Source of the DNA: Prevotella sp. UBA2456
GTDB taxonomy: Bacteria; Bacteroidota; Bacteroidia; Bacteroidales; Bacteroidaceae
Length of the DNA: 64,000 bases
Reading direction: 5' to 3'
Assembly: GCA_002342415.1 (NCBI GenBank)
Contig: DDPY01000031.1
Coordinates: forward strand, 16,933 to 80,932
Part shown: positions 9,095 to 18,300 of the stretch, one piece after another
Layout of the letters: each line of letters begins with the position of its first letter
How positions within the stretch are numbered: the first letter of the stretch is position 1
The notes under the pieces: model-generated
What the model was told of the DNA's origin: nothing
The model's input: the letters and a program-made list of their open reading frames with translations, nothing else
Databases searched by the model: none
Made by a program: the position numbers and the translations under genes

Positions 9095-11401
9095 CTATTT
9101 CTTCTGTTGTTTCTCGATGATGCCCATGCACTCGTCGTAGGTGAGTTCTGCAGCACGCGAGTGTAAGGTCTTCGGCAGGCGATAGTTCTTACCGTCAAAA
9201 GCGATGTACGGACCATAGCGGCCATTCATAATCTGCAACTTGCCATCCGCATCGAACACCTTCAGGTGCTTCTGCGATTCAGCCTGCCGCTTCTCGGTGA
9301 TAAGGGCTACAGCCTCCTCGAGGGTGATTGACATCGGGTCGGCACCCTTGGGCAGGGAGGTGTACTGCTTCTGATGGAGCACATAGGGTCCGAAGCGGCC
9401 GGCACCGATGACCACAGGACTGCCCTCGAAGCTGCCTACCGTTCGGGGCAGTTGGAAGAGCTCGAGGGCCTCGTCGAGGGTCAGCGTCTCCATGCTCTTG
9501 TCACTGGGCAGCTGTGCAAAGCGCGGCTTCTCGTCATCCTCGGCCTGACCAATCTGCACCACAGGTCCGAAGCGGCCAATCTTTACGAAGACCGGTCGGC
9601 CCGTCTTGGGATCCAGGCCCAGCTCCCGCTCACCCGCCTTGTGCTCCTGACGGGTGTTCAGAGTCTTCTCAACGGTCGGTTCAAAGTCTTTGTAGAAGGC
9701 TTTCATCATGTCCGTCCATTTCTCTTCACCCTCGGCAATCTTATCGAAGTCCTGTTCCACCTTTGCAGTGAAGTTATAATCCATGATGACAGGGAAATAC
9801 TTCATGAGGAAATCGTTGACCACGATACCGATATCAGTAGGCAGGAGTTTTCCCTTGTCGGAACCTGCCATCTCCTTGCGCTTCTTTTGGGTGATGAGTT
9901 TTCCTTTGAGAGTATCGATGGTATAGGTGCGCTCCTCACCCTTGCGGTCACCCTTCTGCACATATTCACGCTGCTGGATGGTAGAGATGGTAGGTGCATA
10001 GGTAGAAGGACGGCCAATGCCCAGTTCCTCCAGCTTATGTACCAGCGAGGCCTCCGTATAGCGCAGCGGTCCCTGACTGAAGCGCTCGGTAGCCTGTATC
10101 TCGCGGCGGGTAAGCGGCATCCCTTCCTTCATCGGGGGTAGCATGTGGCTCTCCTCCTCCTGACTATCCTCGTCGTCTACCGACTCGCGGTAAACCTTGA
10201 TGAAACCATCGAACTTCACCACCTCGCCCTGGGCTACAAACTTAGAGGAGAGAGAGGGGGCTGCTATCTCGACGGTGGTCTTCTCAATCTCGGCATCGGC
10301 CATCTGACTGGCTATGGTGCGCTTCCAGATGAGTTCGTAGAGCTTGCGCTCCTGCTGGGTGCCCTCTATCTCGGGGCGGTCCATATAGGTAGGACGGATG
10401 GCCTCATGGGCCTCCTGCGCTCCCTTGGAAGAGGTGTGATACTGGCGTACCTTGCTATAGTTCTCGCCATAGAGTCCATGTATCTCATCCTTCGAAGCCT
10501 GGATGCACAAGCTGGAGAGGTTGACAGAGTCGGTACGCATATAGGTAATCTGTCCGTGTTCATAGAGATGCTGTGCCACCATCATGGTCTGCGACACGGT
10601 GAATCCGAGTTTGCGGGCAGCCTCCTGCTGGAGGGTAGAGGTGGTGAAGGGCGGTGCCGGTGAGCGCTTGACAGGTTTCTTGCTGATGGAGTCGACATGG
10701 AATGAAGCCTCCTTGCACTGTTCCAGGAACTGCTCCACCTCGCGATGTGTCTTCAGGCGCTGTGACAGGGTGGCCTTCACCTCCACCTGTGAGCCATCGG
10801 GATTGGTGATGGCAAAGATGCCGTTCACACTATAGTAGGGCTCGCTCTTGAAGTTCTGGATCTCACGCTCGCGTTCTACTATCAGTCGGACAGCCACACT
10901 CTGCACACGACCTGCAGACAAGGCCGGCTTGACTTTTCTCCACAGCACGGGCGACAGCTTGAAGCCTACCAGGCGGTCTAACACGCGACGGGCCTGCTGG
11001 GCATTGACCAGATTCATATCCAGATGGCGCGGATGTTCGATGGCAGCCAAAATGGCCGGCTTGGTAATCTCGTGAAAGACGATGCGGCTGGTTTTCGCCT
11101 CATCCAGTCCCAGCACCTCGCACAGATGCCAGGAGATAGCCTCTCCCTCGCGGTCCTCATCGGAAGCGAGCCATACCTTCTCGGCCTTCTCGGCCTGCGT
11201 ACGAAGTTCCTTGACCAGCTTCTCTTTCTCCGTCGGAATCTCATATTCGGGAATGAGCGTCTTGGTATCGATGCTCATCTCCCTCTTCTTCAAGTCGCGA
11301 ATATGTCCATAACTTGACATCACCTTGTAGTCCTTGCCAAGAAATTTCTCTATCGTCTTTGCCTTAGCAGGCGACTCTACTATCACCAGATTTTTCTGCA
11401 T
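9095..11401 (-). CDS. topA: DNA topoisomerase I
   Basis: This type IA topoisomerase relaxes negative supercoils. The Toprim domain opens with LVIVESPAKAKTIEKFLG and includes SDEDREGEAISWH; the catalytic Tyr lies in QITYMRTDS near residue 287. The C-terminus carries at least three Topo_C repeats recognisable by GRFGPVVQIG, GRFGPYVLH and GRYGPYIAF, and no Cys4 zinc fingers, as in other Bacteroidota enzymes. I chose the ATG at 11401 because a longer reading would begin at a TTG inside the -7 promoter box. It heads the leftward run through aroK and speA. Confidence 0.95.
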   Translation of the reverse strand: MQKNLVIVESPAKAKTIEKFLGKDYKVMSSYGHIRDLKKREMSIDTKTLIPEYEIPTEKEKLVKELRTQAEKAEKVWLASDEDREGEAISWHLCEVLGLDEAKTSRIVFHEITKPAILAAIEHPRHLDMNLVNAQQARRVLDRLVGFKLSPVLWRKVKPALSAGRVQSVAVRLIVEREREIQNFKSEPYYSVNGIFAITNPDGSQVEVKATLSQRLKTHREVEQFLEQCKEASFHVDSISKKPVKRSPAPPFTTSTLQQEAARKLGFTVSQTMMVAQHLYEHGQITYMRTDSVNLSSLCIQASKDEIHGLYGENYSKVRQYHTSSKGAQEAHEAIRPTYMDRPEIEGTQQERKLYELIWKRTIASQMADAEIEKTTVEIAAPSLSSKFVAQGEVVKFDGFIKVYRESVDDEDSQEEESHMLPPMKEGMPLTRREIQATERFSQGPLRYTEASLVHKLEELGIGRPSTYAPTISTIQQREYVQKGDRKGEERTYTIDTLKGKLITQKKRKEMAGSDKGKLLPTDIGIVVNDFLMKYFPVIMDYNFTAKVEQDFDKIAEGEEKWTDMMKAFYKDFEPTVEKTLNTRQEHKAGERELGLDPKTGRPVFVKIGRFGPVVQIGQAEDDEKPRFAQLPSDKSMETLTLDEALELFQLPRTVGSFEGSPVVIGAGRFGPYVLHQKQYTSLPKGADPMSITLEEAVALITEKRQAESQKHLKVFDADGKLQIMNGRYGPYIAFDGKNYRLPKTLHSRAAELTYDECMGIIEKQQKK

Positions 11402-11431
11402 AATGATATTGCTTTTTATGATTTCGGGCTG

Positions 11432-11439
11432 CAAAAGTA
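11432..11439 (-). promoter_or_regulatory. -7 box of the topA promoter
   Basis: TACTTTTG followed by C on the minus strand, about 30 bases before the topA ATG. The rest of the 11402-11706 gap holds only this promoter and the one for the rightward GH51 gene. Confidence 0.7.
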
Positions 11440-11667
11440 GAGAAAAGTTTTGGTTACACCTTATATATATAGTAGAATTTTTGTTTTCTTAACAGTTAAG
11501 TGCCATTATAGTGGGGTTTAAGGGGTGAAAGGGTGATGAAGAGAGGTAAGCATTTAAATAATGTTGAAACATGCATACGCGTGAGGGGTGTTTTGGATGG
11601 TGTTGCAAATAATTACTAAATTGTAGCATTTTAATACACGATGCTTGTATGGTTGCATCCTTTTTTG

Positions 11668-11675
11668 TATCTTTG
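11668..11675 (+). promoter_or_regulatory. -7 box of the GH51 gene promoter
   Basis: TATCTTTG followed by CAG, with a TTG-containing -33 region (GGTTGC) near 11651. The start codon at 11707 is about 31 bases downstream. Confidence 0.72.
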
Positions 11676-11706
11676 CAGTGGAAATCTATCAATAGACTAA
11701 ACCAAT

Positions 11707-13716
11707 ATGAAGAAAATTATCTCTTGTGCTGCCCTCTTCGTGGCAGCAACCATGGGTATTCAGGCCCAAAAGCCCATGAACGCCCCGAAAGGCGGCAAGG
11801 CTATCAGTGACGAGCTCATCGGCATCTTCTTTGAGGACATCAGCAGTTCTGCAGACGGTGGTCTGTATGCCGAGCTCATACAAAACGGTTCGTTTGAGTA
11901 CAGTCCCGTAGAGCGTGACGGCTGGGGAGCAGGTACGGCATGGAAGCAGGCCCGTCCCGGTCACTCGCTGGGTATGCTGGAGGTTCGCAAGGACCAGGGC
12001 ATCCATCCCAACAACCCCACCTACATGCGCCTGCATGTGGAGCGCACACGCGAGTTCTTTGACTATAAGGGATGGAGAGGCTACGGCCTGGAGAACGAGG
12101 GCTTCAAGGGCATCTCGGTAAAGGCCGGTCAGAAGTACGACTTCTCAGCCTTCTTCCGCAATCAGGGTGCAGCCAAGCAGATACGCGTGGTGCTGGGCAT
12201 CCCACAGGGATGGGGCAAGGACCTGAAGCTGCTGGCAGAAGCCACCATTCAGGCAGACAGCAAGGACTGGAAGAAATATGAGGCAGTGCTCACGCCCTCA
12301 GAGGACTGTACGAATGCCGTTCTCCAGGTGCTGGTGCTCAATACAGGTGTAATCGATGTCGACATGGTGTCGCTGATGCCCCAGGACACCTATAAGGGTC
12401 ACGGACTACGCAAGGACCTGGCCCAGGCACTGGCCGACCTGCAGCCAAAGTTCCTGCGCTTCCCTGGCGGATGTGTGGTGCATGGCGGTGGTGACGGTTT
12501 CTGGAATACCTACCGCTGGAAGACCACCATCGGTCCGAAGGAGACCCGCCGGCAGTTGAAGAATACGTGGGGTTACCACCAGTCGATGGGATTAGGATAC
12601 TATGAGTATTTCCAGTTCTGTGAAGACCTGAACATGGAGCCCCTGCCCATTCTGCCATGTGGTGTGTCGTGTCAGGGCACGAATGGCGGTTGGGAGATGT
12701 GGCCGCATCAGGCCCAGGATGTCTGTCCGATGTCGGAGATGGACGAGTGGGTACAGGATGCCCTGGACCTCATCGAGTGGGCCAATGGAGACCCCGCTAC
12801 CTCGAAATGGGCTAAGAAGCGTGCTGAGCAGGGCCACCCCAAACCCTTCGGACTCAAATACTTAGGCATCGGCAACGAGGAGAAGATTACCCCCGAGTTT
12901 GCTGAGCGTTTTAAGTATATGTATGACAAAGTGCGCAAGGCCCACCCCGAAATCATCATCGTGGGTACTGCCGGTCCGGGCTCACATCCCGGAAACCCCG
13001 ACTACGAGGCTGGCTGGAAGCTGGCTGACGAACTGGCCATGCCCATCATTGACGAGCACTACTACGAAAAGAACGACTACTTCCTGAAGAGCCGCCAGTA
13101 TGACCAATATCCTCGCGACCGCAAGACCAAGGTCTACTTGGGCGAGTATGCCTCGAAGGACAAAAAGCTGATAGACGCGCTGGCAGAAGGCCTCTACCTG
13201 CTGCATGTGGAGCGCAATGCCGATGTGGTATGCATGACCTCCTATGCCCCGCTCTTTGCCAAGAAGGATGCCACCAACTGGAATCCGGATATGATTTATT
13301 TTGACAACGAGCGCGCCTATCTCACCTGTAGCTACTATGTACAGCAGCTGTTCGGACAGTCATCGGGTCAGTACTATTATGGTGACTGCGTGCACTTCGA
13401 GGGAGACCAGAAAGGCATAGAACAGCCTCAGGAGGATGTCCACTACGGCCAGTCGGTAGTGCTGAACACCAAGAGCCGCAAGCTCTATGTCAAGCTGGTG
13501 AATGCCACTGGCGAGGAGAAAGAGGTGGACATCAACCTCAGCCGCTTCCCCTTGAAGAAAACAGTCACTAAGACTGTGATTGCCGGAGCTGCCGACAGTG
13601 AGAACAACTACGAGGCACAGCCCATCCTTCCCAAGAAGGAGACAGGCAAGGCTCAGAAAAAATTTGATATGGACCTGGCTCCCTACTCGATGGTGATGCT
13701 GGAATATCAGTTATAA
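11707..13716 (+). CDS. Exported GH51-type alpha-L-arabinofuranosidase
   Basis: It is predicted to release terminal L-arabinofuranose from pectic side chains. A signal peptide covers about residues 1-20 (ending MGIQAQ). A carbohydrate-binding-like jelly-roll region precedes a TIM barrel with the acid/base Glu in LGIGNEE and the nucleophile Glu in YLGEYAS; a C-terminal beta domain closes the protein. At 669 residues it matches secreted Bacteroidota GH51 enzymes. It is first in the rightward enzyme cluster, has its own promoter, and is followed by a hairpin at 13738-13775. Confidence 0.9.
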   Translation: MKKIISCAALFVAATMGIQAQKPMNAPKGGKAISDELIGIFFEDISSSADGGLYAELIQNGSFEYSPVERDGWGAGTAWKQARPGHSLGMLEVRKDQGIHPNNPTYMRLHVERTREFFDYKGWRGYGLENEGFKGISVKAGQKYDFSAFFRNQGAAKQIRVVLGIPQGWGKDLKLLAEATIQADSKDWKKYEAVLTPSEDCTNAVLQVLVLNTGVIDVDMVSLMPQDTYKGHGLRKDLAQALADLQPKFLRFPGGCVVHGGGDGFWNTYRWKTTIGPKETRRQLKNTWGYHQSMGLGYYEYFQFCEDLNMEPLPILPCGVSCQGTNGGWEMWPHQAQDVCPMSEMDEWVQDALDLIEWANGDPATSKWAKKRAEQGHPKPFGLKYLGIGNEEKITPEFAERFKYMYDKVRKAHPEIIIVGTAGPGSHPGNPDYEAGWKLADELAMPIIDEHYYEKNDYFLKSRQYDQYPRDRKTKVYLGEYASKDKKLIDALAEGLYLLHVERNADVVCMTSYAPLFAKKDATNWNPDMIYFDNERAYLTCSYYVQQLFGQSSGQYYYGDCVHFEGDQKGIEQPQEDVHYGQSVVLNTKSRKLYVKLVNATGEEKEVDINLSRFPLKKTVTKTVIAGAADSENNYEAQPILPKKETGKAQKKFDMDLAPYSMVMLEYQL

Positions 13717-13737
13717 GCGAACGCTACACCTTATATA

Positions 13738-13775
13738 AAGGCTGATGACATTTTAGGGTGTCATCAGTCTTTTTA
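13738..13775 (+). terminator. Rho-independent terminator after the GH51 gene
   Basis: GGCTGATGACA pairs with TGTCATCAGTC across TTTTAGGG and is followed by TTTTTATTATA. The next gene starts at 13798. Confidence 0.82.
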
Positions 13776-13797
13776 TTATATAGCTAACGTTAGACTT

Positions 13798-15255
13798 ATG
13801 AAAAAGCTACTGATGATACTGAGCCTCGCACTGCTGACAGTGTCAGCACAAGCAGGCAAGCCGTGGGACAACGGCAAGCTTCGTGTATCGGATAACCAGC
13901 GTTATCTGCAGTTTGAAAACGGACAGCCTTTCTTCTGGCTCGGTGACACAGGGTGGCTGCTACCTGAGCGTCTGGACAGAGCTGAGGCAGAATGGTATCT
14001 GCAGAGCTGTGCCAAGGCCGGCTATAATGTGGTGCAGGTACAGACCATCGACGGTGTGCCCGCCTACAACATCTACGGACAAATGTCGAACCCGGACGGC
14101 TGGAACTTCAAGGACATCAACCGCAAGGGTGTCTACGGCTACTGGGACCACCTGGACTACATCATCGACCAGGCTGCCGACAAAGGCATCTATATCGGCA
14201 TGGTGTGCATCTGGGGCGGACTGGTGAAGGACGGCAAGCTGTCGGTAGAGGATGCCAAGAAGTACGGCACCTTCCTCGCCAACCGCTACAAGAACAAGCC
14301 CAACATCATCTGGTTTATGGGCGGCGACATCCAGGGCGACATCCGTCCTGAGGTATGGGAGGCCCTTGCCACCACCATCAAGTCGATAGACAAGAACCAC
14401 CTGATGACCTATCACCCCCGTGGCCGCTATACCTCGGCCAAATGGTGGAGTAAGGCCAAGTGGATGGACTTTCACACTTTCCAGAGCGGACATCGCCGCT
14501 ATGGCCAGCGCATGGGCAATGCCGACTACCCCATCCCCGACAACACGGAGGAGGACAACTGGATGTATGTCGACTCCACATGGAAGTACAGCCCCATCAA
14601 GCCTGTCTTGGATGCAGAGCCTTCGTATGAGGACATCCCCGTGGGATTGCACGACCCCAACGAAGCTCGCTGGCAGGACTACGATGTGCGCCGCTATGCC
14701 TACTGGAGCGTGTTTGCAGGCAGCTGCGGACACACCTACGGCCACAATGCCATCATGCAGATGCTGAAGCCTGGCTATCCTACCAGCTATGGAGATGCCG
14801 GTGATGTGAAGACCTGGTATCAGGCCCTGCACGACCCGGGATTCCTGCAGATGCAATACCTGAAACGCCTGATATTGTCGTTCCCCTACTTTGAGCGCGT
14901 GGCCGACCAGAGCATTATCCACAACAACGGCGAAAAGTACAACCGCCTGATTGCCACCTGTGGCAACGACTATCTCTTAGTATATAACTACAACGGCAAT
15001 ACGATGAGGATTGACCTGACCAAGATCAGCGGAACCAAGAAGAATGTGTGGTGGATGACGGCTGCCACAGGTAAGTTGAAGTACTTAGGCGAGTTCGACT
15101 CGAAGCTGCTCACCTTCCGCTACCATCCCCAGTCGGCACGCGTGGAGGACGGTGTGCTCATTGCTATTGATAACACGAAGGACTACCTGAAGAAAGACCA
15201 GACGGAACTGTCGCCCGACGGGTATAAGGCCAAGGAGAGAGACTTGAATGAGTAA
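13798..15255 (+). CDS. Exported GH140-like (DUF4038) glycoside hydrolase
   Basis: The 485-residue protein has a signal peptide (residues 1-19, ending VSAQA), a DUF4038-type TIM barrel and a short C-terminal beta domain. Characterised GH140 members are apiosidases acting on rhamnogalacturonan II. Likely active-site segments are IIWFMGGDIQGD and PVLDAEPSYED, which carry acidic residues at strand ends. With the neighbouring arabinofuranosidase and rhamnosidase it points to complex pectin as the substrate. The family call is from overall pattern, not from a search. Confidence 0.82.
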   Translation: MKKLLMILSLALLTVSAQAGKPWDNGKLRVSDNQRYLQFENGQPFFWLGDTGWLLPERLDRAEAEWYLQSCAKAGYNVVQVQTIDGVPAYNIYGQMSNPDGWNFKDINRKGVYGYWDHLDYIIDQAADKGIYIGMVCIWGGLVKDGKLSVEDAKKYGTFLANRYKNKPNIIWFMGGDIQGDIRPEVWEALATTIKSIDKNHLMTYHPRGRYTSAKWWSKAKWMDFHTFQSGHRRYGQRMGNADYPIPDNTEEDNWMYVDSTWKYSPIKPVLDAEPSYEDIPVGLHDPNEARWQDYDVRRYAYWSVFAGSCGHTYGHNAIMQMLKPGYPTSYGDAGDVKTWYQALHDPGFLQMQYLKRLILSFPYFERVADQSIIHNNGEKYNRLIATCGNDYLLVYNYNGNTMRIDLTKISGTKKNVWWMTAATGKLKYLGEFDSKLLTFRYHPQSARVEDGVLIAIDNTKDYLKKDQTELSPDGYKAKERDLNE

Positions 15256-15303
15256 AGACCCTCCCCCCTGCCCCTCCCTTGTAGGGAGGGGAGTAGATAG
15301 TTA
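15256..15303. repeat. GC-rich palindromic element, left copy
   Basis: The element has the inner hairpin CCCCTCCCTTGTAGGGAGGGG. Its reverse complement matches 15392-15434 almost base for base, so the two copies form an inverted pair about 90 bases apart. Confidence 0.8.
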
Positions 15304-15343
15304 AGTACACTGAAACATGAGATTATAATAAACATAGCAGTAC

Positions 15344-18300
15344 ATGGTAAAAAGAAGCATCAAATATTTAGTGGTAATCCTGACGCTCTTACTAACTACT
15401 CCCCTCCCTGCAAGGGAGGGGCAAGGGGGAGGGTCTGCCACTGGAGGGTCTGCCAGTGGAGGGTCTGCCAGTGTCGGCTGGCTCCGTGTGGAAAACCTGG
15501 AAAAGCCATTGGGCATCAACACGGCAAAACCCCGTTTCTCGTGGATTATCCTCTCCGACAAGCAGGATGTGCGCCAGACTGCCTATCAAATCATTGTATC
15601 TACCGATCAGGGGGAGGTATGGAACTCCGGCAAGGTGGAGAGCGACCAGCAATTATGGGTGTGCTACAAAGGAAAACCCCTGAAGAGTGCCATGCAGTGT
15701 ACTTGGAAGGTCAAGGTATGGACTACAGTCGGTGAAAGTGAGTGGAGCGCGGAAGAATGCTTTGGCATCGGACTGCTGAAGGAGAGCCATTGGACAGGCC
15801 GCTGGATTGGTCTGGACAAGCTGATGCCTGGCGAGGAGCGTGGCCTGCACTCGCGCCTGGCTGCCCGCTATGTTAGGAAAGAGTTCGAACTGGAGAAGCC
15901 CGTCAGGCGTGCCATTGCCTATGTGGCAGGCATAGGACTGCACGAGCTACATATCAATGGGGTGGTGTTCAATCGCGAGGTACTGGTACCCATGCCTACC
16001 GATTACCGCAGGACGGTGCTCTATAACACCTACGATGTGACCAGTGCCTTGAAGAAGAAAAATGCCATAGGCCTGATATTAGGCAATGGCCGTTTGTTCC
16101 CCATGCGTCAGAACAAGCACTACAAGGCTGTGACCTTTGGCTACCCCAAGTGTCGCATCAACCTCCTCATCGAGTTTACCGATGGTACTACCAAGCGGAT
16201 AGCTACCGATGAGAAATGGAAGATTACTGCCGACGGACCTATCCGTAGCAACAATGAATACGATGGTGAGATGTTTGATGCCCGCAAACAATTAACGGGC
16301 TGGGATGTGGCTGGCTATGATGACAAAGCGTGGCTGAATGCCGAGCGCTCAGAGATACCCTTGGGCACGCTGCGGGCTCAGATGGCTCCCGGCATGGTTA
16401 TGTCGCCGCTCACACCAGAGCCTGCTGTGGTCCATTCTAAGTCGACTGCTGTTAAGGGTACTATCTACGATTTCCATCAGAACATAGCTGGCTGGATAGC
16501 CTTTGTCCCGACTGGTCGCGAGGGCGATACCATCCGCGTGAAATATGCCGAGAAGCTGAACCCCGACGGTACACTCTATCTGGATAATCTGCGCGATGCC
16601 CAGTCAGAGGATATCTATATCTGCGGCCCAACTGTCAACTCTCACCCCTCAACTGTCAACTCTCAAGAGTGGCATGCTATCTTCAGTTATCATGGTTTCC
16701 GCTATGCGCAGATCACAGGACCCGCAAAAGAAGTTCATGCCTATACCGTCAGTGATGATATGCAACAACTGGGGCATTTCGAATGTTCGGATACCATGCT
16801 GAACAAGGTCATGCACAATGCCTGGTGGGGTATCTATGCCAACTATAAAGGGATGCCCGTAGACTGCCCACAACGCAACGAGCGGCAGCCCTGGCTGGGT
16901 GACCGGACCATGGGAAGCCTGGGGGAGAGCTATATGTTCAACAACGAGCGCCTCTACACCAAGTGGATGCGTGACATCTGCGAATCACAGCGCGAGGATG
17001 GTGTCTTCAGCGACGTGGCCCCGGCTTTCTGGAACTACTACAACGACGATGTAACCTGGCCCGCAGCGCTTCCCTTCGGCTGCAACATGCTCTACAGTCA
17101 ATATGGCAACCGCGAGGCCATCGATAAGAGCTATCCCTTTATCAAGCGGTGGCTCCAGCACTTGATGGAAGAATATATGCAGGACGGCATCATCACGAAA
17201 GATACCTATGGTGACTGGTGCGTACCGCCTGAAAGTCTGGAGATGATCCATTCGCAGGATCCGACCCGGAAGACGGACGGCAGTCTGATTTCTACCGCTT
17301 ATTTCATCCGCGTGCTGCAACTGCTCTGTTCATGGGGATGCGAGCCTGACTACTGGAAGCCTATCTGTGAACAGATGGTCCAGGACTTCAACCGCCACTT
17401 CCTCACCGTGAAGAAGGGTACTTCGCTACGGCCAGGACACGTGCTGTATCCCGACTCCATATTCTATGGCAACAATACCGCCACTGCCAATCTCCTGCCC
17501 TTGTCCTTTGGCATCGTACCGGATGAATACCGCCAAGAGGTGACGAAGAATGTGGTAGAGAACATCATCCTGAAGAACAATGCCCATGTACCGTGCGGTG
17601 TGATCGGTATTTCATGGCTGTTACGGGCCCTGTCGGACAATGGTTTCAGCGACATCGCCTACATGATAGCCACGCAGAAGAGCTATCCCTCATGGGGCTA
17701 TATGGCAGAGAACGGGGCTACCACCATCTGGGAACTGTGGAACGGCAATACGGCCTCACCCAAGATGAATAGTGGCAACCATGTCATGCTGCTGGGCGAC
17801 CTCGTCACGTGGTGCTACCAATACCTGGGCGGCATCCGTACTGAGACGATTGACACTGTTTATTCCAGAGGCTATCAACACTTCATCCTGAAGCCCGACT
17901 TCAGTATTCCTGACTGTTTCTGGGCCAATGCCAGCTACATCTCTCCCTACGGCACCATAGAAAGTAAGTGGAAAAAGACATTACAGCATGTAGAGTGGGA
18001 TGTGCGCATCCCCTGTAATACTACGGCCGAAGTCTATTTACCCAACGGAAAGGTAGAAACACTGGGCTCTGGCAGTTACCACTTCAGTGTGGATATTCCC
18101 ACCAACTCGCCTGCCATCGTGAAAGACGAGTTCCTCTACGAGCAGGCCACCTTCCCGCAGTGCCACTCGGCCAGCATTGTCGAAACCAAGAAGGGCGACC
18201 TCGTGGCCACCTACTTCGGCGGCAAGCATGAGCGCAACCCCGATGTCTGCATCTGGGTAAGTATCAAGGAGAAAGGCAGCAACGAATGGAGTAAGCCCAT

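Noticed and set aside
11402..11434. Longer topA start at a TTG
   Set aside because: The TTG lies inside the -7 box; the same reasoning removed upstream starts at 21178, 50760 and 59260.
13960..14922. Minus-strand frame of 320 codons
   Set aside because: Antisense to the GH140-like gene; a by-product of its codon bias.
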